Source: Mesocentrotus franciscanus (taxonomy: Eukaryota > Echinodermata > Echinoidea > Camarodonta > Strongylocentrotidae). From it: a DNA stretch of 64,000 nucleotides. Position numbers and translations under genes: made by a program. Shown here one piece after another: positions 18,811 through 31,219 of this stretch (position 1 is the first letter of the stretch; the number at the start of each line of letters is the position of its first letter). Location of the stretch: assembly GCA_037976565.1 (NCBI GenBank), contig CP137671.1:17792910-17856909 (forward strand), given 5' to 3'. Below the pieces are notes generated by a model that made no database searches, was not told the DNA's origin, and saw only the letters and a list, made by a program, of their open reading frames with translations.

Positions 18811-21724
18811 TTAGAGCAATAAACGGGCAACGGTAGAAATTTTTTTTTTTAGGGGTTGTTAATTTTTTTCATCAACATCAAGTGCCAGGTCTGCTGCAGA
18901 CACCGGCGGCCATGGCCCTCCATTTCTGGCTATTATCTGCTATTCTTCAAAAGCTGGCACAGTATTACTGATTTCATTTTTGGTCGCCCATTTGTTCAGG
19001 CTTTGCAAATATATGTGAGGCGTTGCCTTCTGCTTCTATTTTCAGCAATCTTCCCTGTTAATATATATATATTTTTTTATCATCCTTTCTGTATTATTGA
19101 CCAACAAATTGCGTTTGCCACTTTCTTATTGTGTTGATGAGTGATGGTTTTACTCTTGCGTTTATTACAAAAGTATGTGGTTTATTTATTCATTTCAGTT
19201 TTATTTCAACTGGGTTGCCTCCTCGTTTTTGTTTTAAAACTGCTATCCTTGAGGTCCCTAGATAAAAAACAATACAAACTATATAAATACGAAGTGATAT
19301 ACCAAATATACATAACAGACAATCGTAATGTACAGCAGAATGAAACATATTTACAACAACTTCAAATACATGAATATAGGAATAGGGTTAGGGTAGCGAT
19401 TGCCCGGGGCTTAGGTGAGGTTTAGGGCTAGAGTTTGGGGATAGTTACAGTGTTGGGTAACGGGTTGAAGTCGGGATTTGGTTAGTGAAGGACTTTACAG
19501 CGGAGGAATTGTCACAGGACAATATGCCGTACAACTGGGTGTGCAAGTCAATGAAAGGCTCTAATGGGCATTTTGGAGGGGAGGGGTGACCCCTCAGACA
19601 AATTTGGCAGAAGAAATAAAATTTCCAACAAGCAACTAGGCGGTTCGTCAAAACTCGATAATGGTTAAATAAGTTTACCAAAAGGCTGATAAAAGTAATG
19701 TTTTTGAATAGTCTTCAAAATGTTGTTTATTTTATCTTTCTCTCTCTCTCTCTCTCTGGCCATATAAACTATTTATCAACATATCTATTCTTTCCCCCCC
19801 CCCCACCCCTTTCTCTCTCTCGTTCTCTCCCCCTCTTTCTCCACCTTAAATCTGTATTTCCCATCTCTCTCTGTGTCTACATCTATCAAATAAAATGATA
19901 GCACAACCGTAACGTTATAGGAAAATCATTCACCGCTTTCGGATGACAAATCATGAAACCGCAATGAATGAAAAATGTTACCGCAAAGTGTCTCCTTGAA
20001 CGTTTGTGACCGTAATTCACTGTGTGTTCTAATGAGGGCATTTGAAGGGTAAATATCTTCCAAAATGTTAGGCCGTATGAAACTGATTTACAGTTTCTCG
20101 TCTCCTTCTATTTTCGACCAGCATTTTTATTATTTAATTTTAATGTATTTTTTTGTGTTGGGGGGGGGGGTTCTTTTTCTTTTCTTATATTTCTAGATAA
20201 TGCGGTCACAAAAATTAATGCAATTTCATCTAGATTTAAGCCTCGTATCTGTGGTACATAATATACAAATTGAAACAAAGTTAACGACTTTCGAAAAATC
20301 AACGCAACTGCAATTTCAATAGGTCTACCCTATTGTGTGTCTCCTAGAAATCGTGTTTGGATTTACGCAGTACGTCACTCTAATGTTCACACATTGTTTA
20401 GTCTTGCGATCGTGGTGCAAAAGAAAATTGTGTCTAAATTAACTGATTGAATTGGCATTTATATGGACAGGAAGTGAACAAATGAAGGAAAAAATACGGA
20501 ACCTCTCCTAATTTTTGTAATAAATCTGGACGAGAAACTAGGAGTCAGTTTTACTTAGCCTAATACACATCATGATCATATACAATTGATAGGCTGGGCA
20601 AACTGAGAGGGGAAAGAATAATTTGAAATCAACATGTTAACGAGCAGTGATAATTGCAGTGCATATTTTGATCATTGTTGGGTAAACATTATAAATGATG
20701 ATGATGGTGATGATGTGTTACTTTCTGGCAGTCGTGTTTAAAGGGGTATCGTAGGACCAGGCATTGAGGGGGGGGGTAGGGCACGGACATCATTGAAATT
20801 TAGAGGGGGCAGCACCAGTCTTACTCTGCGGATCAATGCAAATTATTAACATTACTGATATAGCGACTTCTTTTCATGTTCCCTTACCCCTTCCATATTT
20901 CCATTTCCCGAACTTTTCAATTTTGCTTCTCTTTCTTTTCCAAATTGGACAATTGGCCGTGCCCCCCTCACCCCCAGGCTATGTCATGATATCATGATGA
21001 TCATTACAATTTAAAAACGGTTGTGGCTCTAACTATTATCACCAATACTTCTTAAAGCCATTAAATTGGCGATATTAAATTAGGAAAATAATATTGTCAT
21101 CTATTTTGATCACCTTTCTATATTGAGGCCTTTTCGCAAGCTCTATCAAAACCGCGGGGATTCACGAACACAACTTGCAGCGATGTCGTTGACAAAGGTT
21201 AGGAATGCCACGTAGATAATGGGTTATAGTTGTACACCAAAATAAAATCTGACCTGAAACAAATAGAGCATGAGAAAAGTGACATTGCTTTCATTTATAG
21301 AGACTAATTTACTGTGAAACGGAATTTTCAAGCTCCGTTGGCTCTTTGGCGTACAGGCCTGCAGTTCGCGCGGGTTGGACCTTCAATCTCGGAAATTCGA
21401 GGAATAATTTGCAGGAGATTGTATAGTGCTTCATGATTTCCGAAAACAATGTTCCAGTTAACCCTATTTGAAAAGGCCAGTCGAGCTGGCCGATCCCAGC
21501 GAAGTTGGCCTCGTTCAAGGCCGTAATCAGCGGGCCGCGCCCCGGCCTTGCCTTATCGAGCGTCCCCGCTTGATTCGCGGCTGCAAGCGTCCTTCCACGT
21601 TCATGGTTGTTCTAATGATGATTAAAACAGAAAAAATATGTCCCTGAACATTCTTTGAAAATGAATCAAGCAAGAGTTTGATATTTATCTTGCTATAGCA
21701 GCCGACTGACTTGCTATGATATAA
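18811..21724. other. intergenic DNA, mostly unclassified
   Basis: Contains a T run (18840-18850), CT-rich stretches near 19738-19870, a G run (20160-20169), a partial MITE near 20286-20420, a G-rich segment near 20768-20777, and a GC-rich patch near 21480-21600. Several short open frames occur, none with recognisable domains. Confidence 0.4.
20286..20420. mobile_element. partial MITE of the CGATCGCAAC family
   Basis: CGACTTTCGAAAAATCAACG then CAACTGCAATTTCAATAGG matches the left end of the 30468 copy. The right end is degraded or missing, so boundaries are approximate. Confidence 0.45.
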
Positions 21725-22248
21725 TAATAACAACGTTTCTTATAAAGCGCTTACAACCGAAGTCTCTAAGCGCTATAACAAACAGAATAGATTGATAAAC
21801 AATTACATATTAAACAAAACAAAAAAGTGCAAATAAACCTACAAATTACAATACATATGAAATAAACATCAATGTGAACAGAGTAAGTTAATCATTAAAA
21901 GCAATTTTGAATAAATGTGTCTTAAGAGAAGTTTTGAATTGGCTAACAGTTTGACAGTTTTTCACATTTAAAGGTAGTTGTTCCAAAGTTCAGCAGAAGC
22001 TTTGGAAAAAGAGCGATGGCCATAAGAAAGAGTTGATACAGAAGTAGACATTAGGTTTAATTGAGAAGATGACCGAAGATTACGTGAGGGTTTATATTCA
22101 TGGATTAGTTCTTGCAGATAAATTGGTGCCAATTCATGAATGCATTTATAAGTTAAAACTAAGATTTTGTACATAATGCGGTACGTCACCGGCAACCAAT
22201 CCAATTTACGTAGTACTGGAGTTATGTGTTCACAAGAACGTGTGTGTG
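21725..22248 (-). pseudogene. LINE (CR1/L2-like) ORF2 C-terminus and 3' end
   Basis: Read on the minus strand, RSCEHITPVLRKLDWLPVTY runs into RIMYKILVLTYK, LAPIYLQELI, PSRNLRSS and YGHRSFSKASAELWN. This is the characteristic end of CR1/L2/Rex-type LINE proteins (LHWLPV-YRI-KILLLTYKAL, APSYL, R-LRSS, F--AAP-LWN). The 3' end runs through TAAGCGCTTTATAAGAAACG into GTTGTTATTATTATATC, typical of the L2-like tail. Only the last 100 or so residues remain, so it is a dead 5'-truncated copy. Confidence 0.9.
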
Positions 22249-22368
22249 TTACTATTCAGCATAAGGGCCGCAGTGCAGTGTTTTCAAAATCATGTTGAAA
22301 TAATTTGTGCGCCCAAAACAATGAAAAAACTAAGCAAACGCCACCCCTCCTTCTCTATACAATCATAA

Positions 22369-22407
<39 letters not shown>

Positions 22408-23365
22408 GTTTCTTCTCTTCTCCCACGACTATTTATGATCATATAATTCTCTCTTCCTAAGAACCTACCCTTGTTTCTTTTCACGTTCTTTCGCAGTCAT
22501 CTCTCACTCGACCCCCCGTTCGCGTAGGTTGAAGGGTGGGGGTAGGCCTACTGCTACACACAAATATCGGTATTAAACTTGTGCCAACTATGCCAACCAA
22601 GTCTCAGTCAAATTTCGGCCAACTGACAGTTGTCGTGTATTGGGGGGGGGGGGCGTAGCCAGGGAGGTTTTGGGGGCGTGCCCCCATCCTCATAGATCCC
22701 TCCCCGGGACGTCGATCAATAACATGTATGTGCCCCCCCAAAAAAAAAAAAAAAAAAACATCAAACTCTGGCTACGGCCCTGGGGGTCAATACCCCATGC
22801 TGACGCACTGTAATTTCGCCTATCATTCTCTCTCCTTTATTTGTATCACTCCCCACTTCTATTTTTCTCTCCGCTTCGTCGCCTAATAATTTTCAGGGAA
22901 GATTTCGAAGTGGAAGCAAAAAAAAAAAGAAAAAAGACCTCCGTTCTTATTTGACGACGTCAATTTTCTGAACCAATACTTTTGCTGACAATAATCAGTG
23001 AAGTCATCAGGGAAGATTGACCTTGTATCCTTAACCTCCATTGCTTCCTTTTCTCTGAGGAAATGGTCACGGTCGACATAATCTAAGATCTATGCTGGAA
23101 AAAATTAGGTTTAAAGACAGGGTATTTTACCAAAATCGCTTCCACTGCTGAAATGTATTTTTCGTGGAAGACGTATATTCATAGAGCGATCTCCGGTTCC
23201 AGTACCCAATCATCATCACGTCATCACATCATCGCGTCATCAGTTAGTGATGCATTGTGGGACATGGCTGCCGACACAACTGGATATTGTGAGCAGCAGA
23301 TGGCAGTATGTGTAAATCTTAAGTAGTGTCAGTACAACAGGCCTACATTGCCTTCAAAATAAAGG
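22249..23365. other. intergenic DNA with short repeats
   Basis: Contains a CT dinucleotide array (22374-22402), a short element with inverted GCGTAGCCAGG/CTGGCTACGGCC ends (about 22648-22785, with an A run inside), and otherwise unclassified sequence. Confidence 0.45.
22648..22785. mobile_element. short element with inverted CGTAGCCAGG ends
   Basis: The left end GGGCGTAGCCAGGGAGGTTT is inverted as TCTGGCTACGGCCCTGGGGG at the right. The middle is G/C runs and an 18-base A run. About 140 bp, non-coding. A similar GGCGTAGCCAGG word starts the sequence near 39934. Confidence 0.5.
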
Positions 23366-24568
23366 GGTTCTAGGACACCTACCCCCTGGACATCCACCCC
23401 CGGATAACCACCCCCAGTCAACTACCCCCTAGGACAACTACCCCCTAGGACAACTACCCCCTAGGGCAACCACCCTCTAGGACGACTACCCCTGGACAAC
23501 TACCCCGGACAACTACCCTAGGACAACTACCCTAGGACAACTACCCCGGACAACTACCCCCTAGGATAGTTGTCCGGGGGTAATTGTCCTAGATGATGGT
23601 TGTCGTAGGGGGTAGTTGTCTGGGGGTAGTTGTCCGGGGGTAGTTGTCCGGGGGATACTTACACTATACTTACACTATACTGGAAGAAGAAACATGATGT
23701 TCTTTTAATAATGTTGTCGATATTCAAACTGAATGTTTCCTTTTTTGTTGCTGTTGTTGCATTGTGCCTGGTGACGGGCCGTTGCCTTCACCTGCTGGGA
23801 TGTTATTGTGCTTCGGTGGCCGGAGTGCGGAGTGCGTGCTTTGTTGTTAATGTCTTTCCGACCTAGCAGCGACGAGTTATGCATTTCGCGCTCCTGCTGT
23901 TGAGTTTCAGTGCATTAATTGCGGCGGGTGGGTGTGACGGCTTATCATCAGGCAAACATATATAGCTTTAAATGAATGTATATCGCAAAAATGTTCTATT
24001 CATGTTTTTTTTCCATTATACATGTACCAAGATGTTAGCGTCATTGCCAATCAGTGTCTTTGCCGGCGCGGCTACATTACATTTTTTCTACGCATAACAT
24101 CTCCTATATGCTCCTATGTGAATTGCCATTGCGTACAGGTAGTGAAAATGTCATACAAGTATTGCTAAGTATAATTATGACCAATGTTTACCTTTTCCTC
24201 AGAATAAGTTTCAATTTAATCCCATTACGTTATCTAAAAAAAACAAGACTATTTCATTGTTATAACTTCCGGAGCCTATGACCTACAAGCATTGCTTTCT
24301 CTTTAGGCTCCATCATATTTCTCCTTTTACTTAACTTAGTCTTATGTATAAATCTCTTCGTTTGTATGAATACAAAACAAATGAAGAAAAAAAATGTAAC
24401 ATGCCAAATGTAACGATGTATTATACAACATGTGAAATATGAAAATAAACTGAAACTGAACTGAAACTGAACTGAGTAGTTCTCCGGGGGGTAGTTGTCC
24501 CGGGGGGTAGTCGTCCTAGAGGGTGGTTACCCGGGGGTGGATGTCCAGGGGGTAGGTGTCCGGATATG
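23366..24568. mobile_element. 1.2 kb element with GGGGGTAGTTGTCC iteron ends
   Basis: The left end (23371-23645) is a series of GGACAACTACCCCCTA units that inverts at about 23565 into TAGTTGTCCGGGGGTA units. The right end (24476-24563) is the inverse of the left end, in the same unit order (GGACACCTACCCCCTGGACA on the left; complement on the right). The words AAATAAAGG flank both sides (23357-23365 and 24569-24577), a candidate 9-bp target duplication. The interior (23650-24470) shows no transposase. It ends in AATAAACTGAAACTGAACTG, which resembles a retroelement tail. Confidence 0.65.
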
Positions 24569-24648
24569 AAATAAAGGCAATGCTGTGTATAGAGCCTACT
24601 TAACTTCAAACTTGAGGCGTCATATCAATTGCGTTATTATATGCGCTA

Positions 24649-24735
24649 ATAATAATAATGATGATAATAATAACAATAATAATAATAATGATCATACAAA
24701 ACCCTGTAATAATAATAACAATAATAAGTATGTCC
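24649..24735 (+). repeat. AAT/GAT microsatellite
   Basis: Imperfect AATAATAAT and GATGAT repeats; open frames of Asn or Ile here are composition artefacts. Confidence 0.85.
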
Positions 24736-24829
24736 TGTTTGCCCAGGGTAGCCTCATCAGCCTCCCTGGGGGGCCCTGCATTCATACTATTACCCAGGCT
24801 CTCGCCGAACTATCATGATAAAAGGTGCT

Positions 24830-25005
24830 CAAGCAATTAAGGATTTTGTTCCTACCGGGTACCCAGTTACTACACCTGGGTGGAGAGTGGCAAATGTAAT
24901 TTAATATCATACCAAAGGACATTTAGTGCCGCAGCGGGACTCGAACCGCGAACCATGTGATTCACGACACCACGACACCTCTAGACCACGACACCTCTAA
25001 TAATC
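24830..25005 (-). mobile_element. SINE fragment, minus orientation
   Basis: On the minus strand it has a B-box-like GGTTCGAGTCCCGCTGCGGC, CTAAATGTCCTTTGG, and the body ACATTTGCCACTCTCCACCCAGGTGTAGTA, which matches the SINE bodies at 38800-38915 and 61215-61270. The two CACGACACCTCTA words near 24970-25000 are a small duplication at its head. Confidence 0.65.
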
Positions 25006-25244
25006 ATCGAGCCTGTGAAAGCATACGCCAATAATTAAAAAAAAAAAATTCCCGCTTATCATTTTGCATTCACTTTTCTACAAGACCACTCGCAGAACGC
25101 GCATCAAAATTGGCGCTAGTCGCTGACTACTGACTACTACGTCAGTAAATGACGTATCATGTGCAATAGACATAACTCACACCGGTCTGTATATAGGCCT
25201 AATATTCTTTTACCATATTTATAAGGAGATTATTATTGTGAAGG

Positions 25245-25647
25245 ATATATATTTACAAAACAGAATACATGCATTAAAGGTCAGAGACAGGAAGCATTCA
25301 TGGTCATTTTTGGAGGATGGGATTGACAAGCGCGGATCTAGAAGTATATATATATATTTTTTTTTTGGAGGGTGGGGCTTGGCGGTTTGGGGTTCATACA
25401 TTCTTTAACTACATTTGCCTCTCATAAATTCATTAATAGTCAATGTATATATATTTACAAAACAGAATACATGCATTAAAGGTCAGAGACAGGAAGCATT
25501 CATGGTCATTTTTGGAGGATGGGATTGACAAGCGCGGATCTAGAAGTATATATATATATTTTTTTTTTGGAGGGTGGGGCTTGGCGGTTTGGGGTTCATA
25601 CATTCTTTAACTACATTTGCCTCTCATAAATTCATTAATAGTCAATG
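25245..25647 (+). repeat. exact 202-bp tandem duplication
   Basis: Copy 1 (25245-25446) and copy 2 (25447-25647) appear identical, including the TATATATATATAT run followed by ten Ts. The unit includes AAGCGCGGATCTAGAAG and ends ATTAATAGTCAATG. I see no difference between copies on reading. Confidence 0.9.
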
Positions 25648-28600
25648 GGGGCGCTTGGAAAAAACGGAGGGATGGGGACTTGGGGCACATGCTTCCATTC
25701 ATTTGTTGGTGTGTGTGTGTTTTTTTTGGGGGCTTGAAGATTTGTGTCTCTTTGTTTGGGGCGGGCTTGAGCCCGCCCCCTCCCACCAAAACCTCCTAGA
25801 ACCAAACAGATTTATGTTCAATGACGCTCCAAGGACCCCTCTTCGATTTTCCATGTCCTCCGCTAGCCTATTTTCTAAGCTTTCAAATTTGTTTCTCACT
25901 TTCCTTAACACTGTCCAAAGATTACATGTAATAGTGCATGTATATCATTTACTGAAACATGAAATTGAATGCCAATGAACAATCGTTCGTTACAGATTGA
26001 TGAAAGAGGCACCTTCCATTTGAAATTTTGTCCAAAATGAAGATAATTTGTTTTTTAAATCAGAGGAGGTTAAACATCACCAACAAAATCCAGTGGGATA
26101 TGGAATTAAACTCGCAGTCGGGTTTAACTCGGTTCAACTCCAGCAAGGTAAACTGCAGTGTAAGCTAAACCAGAGTTTAATTACAGCATATTTGGATTGA
26201 AATATAAGTTAATCCGGGCTTCATAATGTGAATGCCTAAACTAGGGTTCAAAGGATAGATTTAGAGTGAAGTTACAGTAGACTTAAATCACACATTGACC
26301 GCGATTTATGTTAACGGGTCCTGGGATTTCTAGCTTATTATCACTTATATCAGCAAATATTTTGGGATTTATATAATGTTTTATGACAAACTGCATTATT
26401 TCTGTCACTCTAGCCATTTAAAAAAAATAGGAATTCTAGGCTTGGGGCAGGGTGTATATCAAGATAGAAATGAAATCATAAAATCGTCGTCATTAGCTTA
26501 TGTGGCGAAAATGTCTTGACTAAAGCTAAGGATAAAGGTTAGAGAAATATTAAACTGTCTTGACCGTAGCCTAATCACTCTCTCTCTCTCTCCCTTTCTT
26601 TGACCGACCATGTTCTGGTTGGCATACAACAATTCGTCAATAATTCCAGAGTCTCTCGGCAAAGCAATATTTATTTGGAATTCAATGTCGTTCAAAATGT
26701 CATTGCCATGCCAAATGTGTGATGTCTGTTTTCAAAGATTCTCTACTAGTCTCGCTCGAAGACTAAAACGACGATATTTTGGCCTAATTTATAAATCTCC
26801 ACTTCTCCGGCACGCCTATTAGGCCTGTCAGCTCTGTGATTTATTCATCATGCCCATGGCACACGAACCGTCATTTGCCCGACGTAGGACTGCGTCACGG
26901 TAATTGGCGCGCCTTTGACGCATCATGTGGGAATGACGTCATTACTAGACATATCACAATGTAAACATCAATTAATATGACTGGGGTTAAAACCTATTAC
27001 CATCCGACCCAAAAAATCAATTGAATAAACCAGCACAATTTTTTTTTTTTTAAACTGGCGTATAGGCCTCCACTAAATTGCCTTATACTGACTTGATTAG
27101 CACACGAACAAGATGGAGGTGACGTCTATCTTACACAAATGAATAAGGGGCATTAGAAAATCTGTTTTAATTTGCAGATGCTGGTTTGGTAACATTCTGA
27201 ACATTCTATATAGGCCTAGTATTCAACAGGAAACTGTGTCGTCAAATAGAAAATAGATTATAATTTTTTGTATTCAATGTCGAGAAATCATTCCAAAAGG
27301 TTAAGGGCAGTAAGGTTCTCATTAGTGGTGGTGACGAAATATGGACTTTGTTGTTTTGAAATTACTCCCCTGCTAATAATGACGATCTAAAATTAAACCT
27401 CTATTAATTATGATGATCTAAAATTACTTCTCTTGCTCATTATGATAATCTAAAATTATTCGCATCTCGGTAAAAACGGAATACTTACTAAAAAATCAAC
27501 ACCAACTTCCCATCTTCTTTTCCCTTTTTTGTTGCGATACTATACATTGATTATATATTCTAATTAATGAATTAATTAGACGATTTATAATCATGCGTGG
27601 CAAATATTGAATGATACCTTCTCGAATTTGGATTCCAGAGGATTTTAAACCTCGCTCTTTGTGAAAAATCGGCAAATAATCTGATTTTCCCCGTGTACAA
27701 AAACTTATTTGAATACATCTACGAAACGGTTGCTTATTTTCCTATTATTTCGTATTCATAAATTCTTTCGTTGGCATATGTATACAAGATAAATACATAG
27801 CACGATACACTGTCAACAGTTTCTGAATATTGCATTCATCGAAAATCAACTTAATTGGATTACATTAATCATATTAATAGATGACCTTTGCAATGCCAAA
27901 TCACGTTTCATTATCACTTCCTCACAATGTTGGTATCGTATGTTTAACTTTTGTTGTGTGCATTTTGTTTTTATTTGTTCAACATTTGTACAATTTAGCC
28001 TTACGGGTGCGAGACAGATTTTAAATGATTATATTATTAGATAAGATATTTAAATGTGTAAACTGGTACTATTTTTTTTAAATCATAAATGTTTTACAAT
28101 GCTTAGTTTAACAGTCCAACACAGCCATATCATCGGTTTCCACTACCCTAGTAGTTATCGCTAACTTGATATCTACGTAGAATTCATCAAAACGTCTATT
28201 TTAATTTTTTAAATGTGCTTTCACTCTGTTATCAAAAAATGGCCCTGAACTGTATTCTTTGTACGAAGCTGATTATTTTTAGAAGTGAAACTAGCTGGTA
28301 ACCTCAACGTTCGTGAGTAATTCGTTCTAAAAAAAAGGTATTATGACTCCGTAAATGTATTTTGGTAATTACATTAAGGCTATTTTCATACTCTTCCATT
28401 TTTGCTGCGCTGTGATAACAAGATCACCGTTTCGCATCCAAACAAATCAATATATAGAAGCTAAATTGTTTTGAAAGTTCGATGATTGCTTTATTGTTTG
28501 GAACGTAGGATAACTGATAACGAAATTGTGTTTCGAAAGAAAACGTTTCAGAGTTATTATCATTTTCTCATAGATAATGTACTATAGTACATCCACCATC

Positions 28601-28952
28601 ACGTTCAAGCTCAACTTTAAGATGGCGGTCTCCTGCATTTTCTATTTTGAAATTATTTGTCAACTATGAGGGGTTTTTTTTAGGTATAATTATTTAATTG
28701 ATTTATATTATATTCATTTTGACTTTTGTTGATAACATACATGTACCTAGTTTGGATATTACTTTTTATTATGTTGAAACATGCAGAAATAAAATGAAAC
28801 AAACAAACAAACAGGCGCTAGACATCACATACTGTAGCCACGGTAAAGAGATACACCGGTATGAGCTCATTTGAATACATTATAGACTTGTGGAAAATCA
28901 ACCTGTTCAAAGCAAGGCCCTTGTTTAAGAGGGTGGAGAATCTTCCTTCCCC
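25648..28952. other. intergenic DNA, no gene recognised
   Basis: AT-rich, with G runs and a T run near 25719-25732 and short CT runs (26577-26593). The region 26100-26280 repeats words such as GTTTAACTC and AGTTTAA in both orientations but forms no clear element. Open frames of up to 134 codons have no recognisable domain. Confidence 0.35.
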
Positions 28953-30000
28953 TTTAAAGGGATCCGGTAACTTTGTCTCAGATTCTGAAACAAAATCCTG
29001 GATTTAGCCCATGCTGCAATGATAATTATAAACCTTTGTGTCAGTCAGGAACCCCATGACTTTTACAAGCCGATCGCCTGTCTGATTATCAAGATATATA
29101 TGATTGGAAATCGAAACCAAATTTTGTGTTTTCCTAACGGTTTTCATAACACTACAGTCTTTTGGGAAAAAATGAGTATGGTAAAACCGGTCACTCAAAG
29201 ATTTTTACTTTTTGAGGCACTTCTTGATCATTTTGAAGCGCGACTTTTTTTTTAGGGCTTCAATATTACACCATATCACAGACACTGATGACACGTAGGG
29301 CCGTGCATCTCAGATTTAACATTGTTAAACGATGCCTTTAAAGATTTTCTGTCGGATTCTGTCTTTTTTTCTTAGCAATGTCGCAAAATTGGAAGAAAAA
29401 AATTAAAATCGATGATTTCCATTTGTGGGCTTGTTTTAATACGTCTTAAAAATCATTGTTGACGAACAAAGATTAAAACATTAAAAACTTTCTGATAATA
29501 AACATAGTTCTTGCATTTTTCTGGTCCATAGTTGTCTTTTAAAAATCCATGACAAAAATATTTTAAAACAAAACTTAAAAGGAAAATATATTCTCAAATT
29601 TGGTGGCCGCTGGAGAAGGTGCGGTACTCTATAGTACTCATAACTATAGTAGGCTATGTAGTAAGGCCATTGTGATAGCCGCCCCCCTCTTCCCCTTGGA
29701 TCCGCCACAAGGCCATAGAGTTCAGATGAGGACAAGGCAGACTCGATTAGACCCGGAGATGAAACCGCAACTGCCCAGGCAAGGTCGCCAACAGACCACG
29801 TGACCAACCAAGTTTATTAGCCGCAGGGCGTTGCCACGTGCCGTGTGCAGAGGTCAAGATAATTGGAGGATGGTCCATCCAAAGAAGATGCAGGACTTGG
29901 TTGATGAAGGACACCGCAGAAGGGATCCGACAATTTGCCCAGGCGGCTATTGTTCCGGGCTTTATCAGATTTAGGATTACATTTGAAATAAAGGGGAAGT

Positions 30001-30430
30001 CCACCCTGATATTAAGTTAGTTTTAATAGAAGCAGAAAATGAGAGGAACAGGTCACTGAAAGTTTGAGCAAAATGCGATTAAAGAGAAGAAAGTTAAGAA
30101 TTGTTGAAGTTGCGATCAATCAAACACAAATTGGCAACTCTGTGACGTATCTTGCGAGCTCCCCTCCCTTTTGCTCTGTACTAAAAAAATCAGAAAAATT
30201 GATTTTTGCCCTTAAGAAATTTTTCAGTCATTACATGCACTCTAATTGTCTAAATATAATTGTTGCAAATATGTTTTTAAACAACACATGTACGAAACAA
30301 ATTTATTCCGTCATCAATAACTAAGAAAATGAAATTTTATGAAATTGTCTGTACAGAGCAAATGAGTGGGGAGTTCGCAAGATACGTCAAATAACGTCTG
30401 TTTCAGGGGGAGGGGGCAACATAATGCACT
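30001..30430. mobile_element. MITE-like hairpin element nested in the foldback loop
   Basis: ACGTATCTTGCGAGCTCCCC followed by TTTTGCTCTGTAC (30147-30181) is inverted at 30350-30390 (GTACAGAGCAAATGAGTGGG, then GAGTTCGCAAGATACGT). The left flank AAGGGGAAGTCCACCCTGAT (29992-30011) looks like an element terminus. Non-coding. Confidence 0.55.
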
Positions 30431-30467
30431 GATGAATAGTTAAACGATCCATTGAATACAAAGAACA

Positions 30468-30617
30468 CGATCGCAACTACTTTCGAAAAACCAACCTAAG
30501 GCAATTTCGATAGACTTCTACGTCACATATTGACAATGACGTAATCCGAATATGATTCCTGTTGTATATACAATTGAAATTGCCCTTGAGTTGATTTGCG
30601 AAAATAGTTGCAATCCT
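30468..30617. mobile_element. MITE of the CGATCGCAAC family
   Basis: The left end CGATCGCAACTACTTTCGAA continues AAACCAACCTAAGGCAATTTCGATA. The right end is the imperfect inverse: AATTGAAATTGCCCTTGAGT, then TGATTTGCGAAAATAGTTGCAATC. About 150 bp. Related copies are at 20286-20420, 32988-33055, 38918-39083 and 50515-50712. Confidence 0.8.
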
Positions 30618-31219
30618 ATTAAAGGTTGATTATTAAATCATCGTATTTCCTTATCATAATCCATATCATGTATCTAGTTTGATTTATGTAAGTTTCTTAA
30701 CTGTTTGTTATTATACATTATATTTTGTTAAGCGCATTGAGCATTCCCGGGATGGATATGATCATAATGAGCACATAAGAAATGTTGCTATTATTATGGA
30801 GGTTGCTCACTTTTATTCATAATTTAGTTTACGTTAAAGGCATCGTTTAACAATGTTCAATCTGAGATGCATGGCCCTACGTGTTATCAGTGTCTGTGAT
30901 ATGGTGTAATATTGAAGCCCTAAAAAAATCGCGCTTCAAAATGATCAAGAAGTGCCTCAAAAAAGTAAAAATCTTTGAGTGACCGGTTTTACCATACTCG
31001 TTTCCCCAATAGACTGTAGTGTTATGAAAACCGTTAGGAAAACGCAAAATTTGGTTTCGATTTCCAATCATAAATATCTTGATAATCAGACAGGCGATCG
31101 GCGTGTAAAAGTCATGGGGTTCCTGACTGAACTAAAGGTTTATAATTATCATTGCAGCATGAGCTAAATCCAGGATTTTGTTTCAGAATCTGAGACAAAG
31201 TTACCGGATCCCTTTTTAA

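Larger units (their letters stand above)
28953..31219. mobile_element. 2.3 kb element with 390-bp inverted arms
   Basis: The left arm (28953-29342) begins AAAGGGATCCGGTAACTTTG and ends GTTAAACGATGCCTTTAA; the right arm (30834-31219) is its reverse complement with few differences. The interior of about 1.5 kb contains two further inverted-repeat elements (about 30001-30430 and 30468-30617). No transposase is seen. The arms read as open frames on opposite strands, but the translations match no family I know. Confidence 0.8.

Noticed and set aside
21968..22204. Possible host gene on the minus strand
   Set aside because: The WLPV-Y-I-YKIL-LTYK and SRNLRSS motifs are those of a LINE protein C-terminus, and the 3' end has a LINE-type tail.
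25574..25978. 134-codon plus-strand open frame
   Set aside because: Begins in the 202-bp tandem duplication and runs through G and T runs; no domain seen.
29019..29255. 78-codon open frame and its partner at 30877-31071
   Set aside because: Both are the inverted arms of the same mobile element; the similar translations reflect the repeat, not a gene family.
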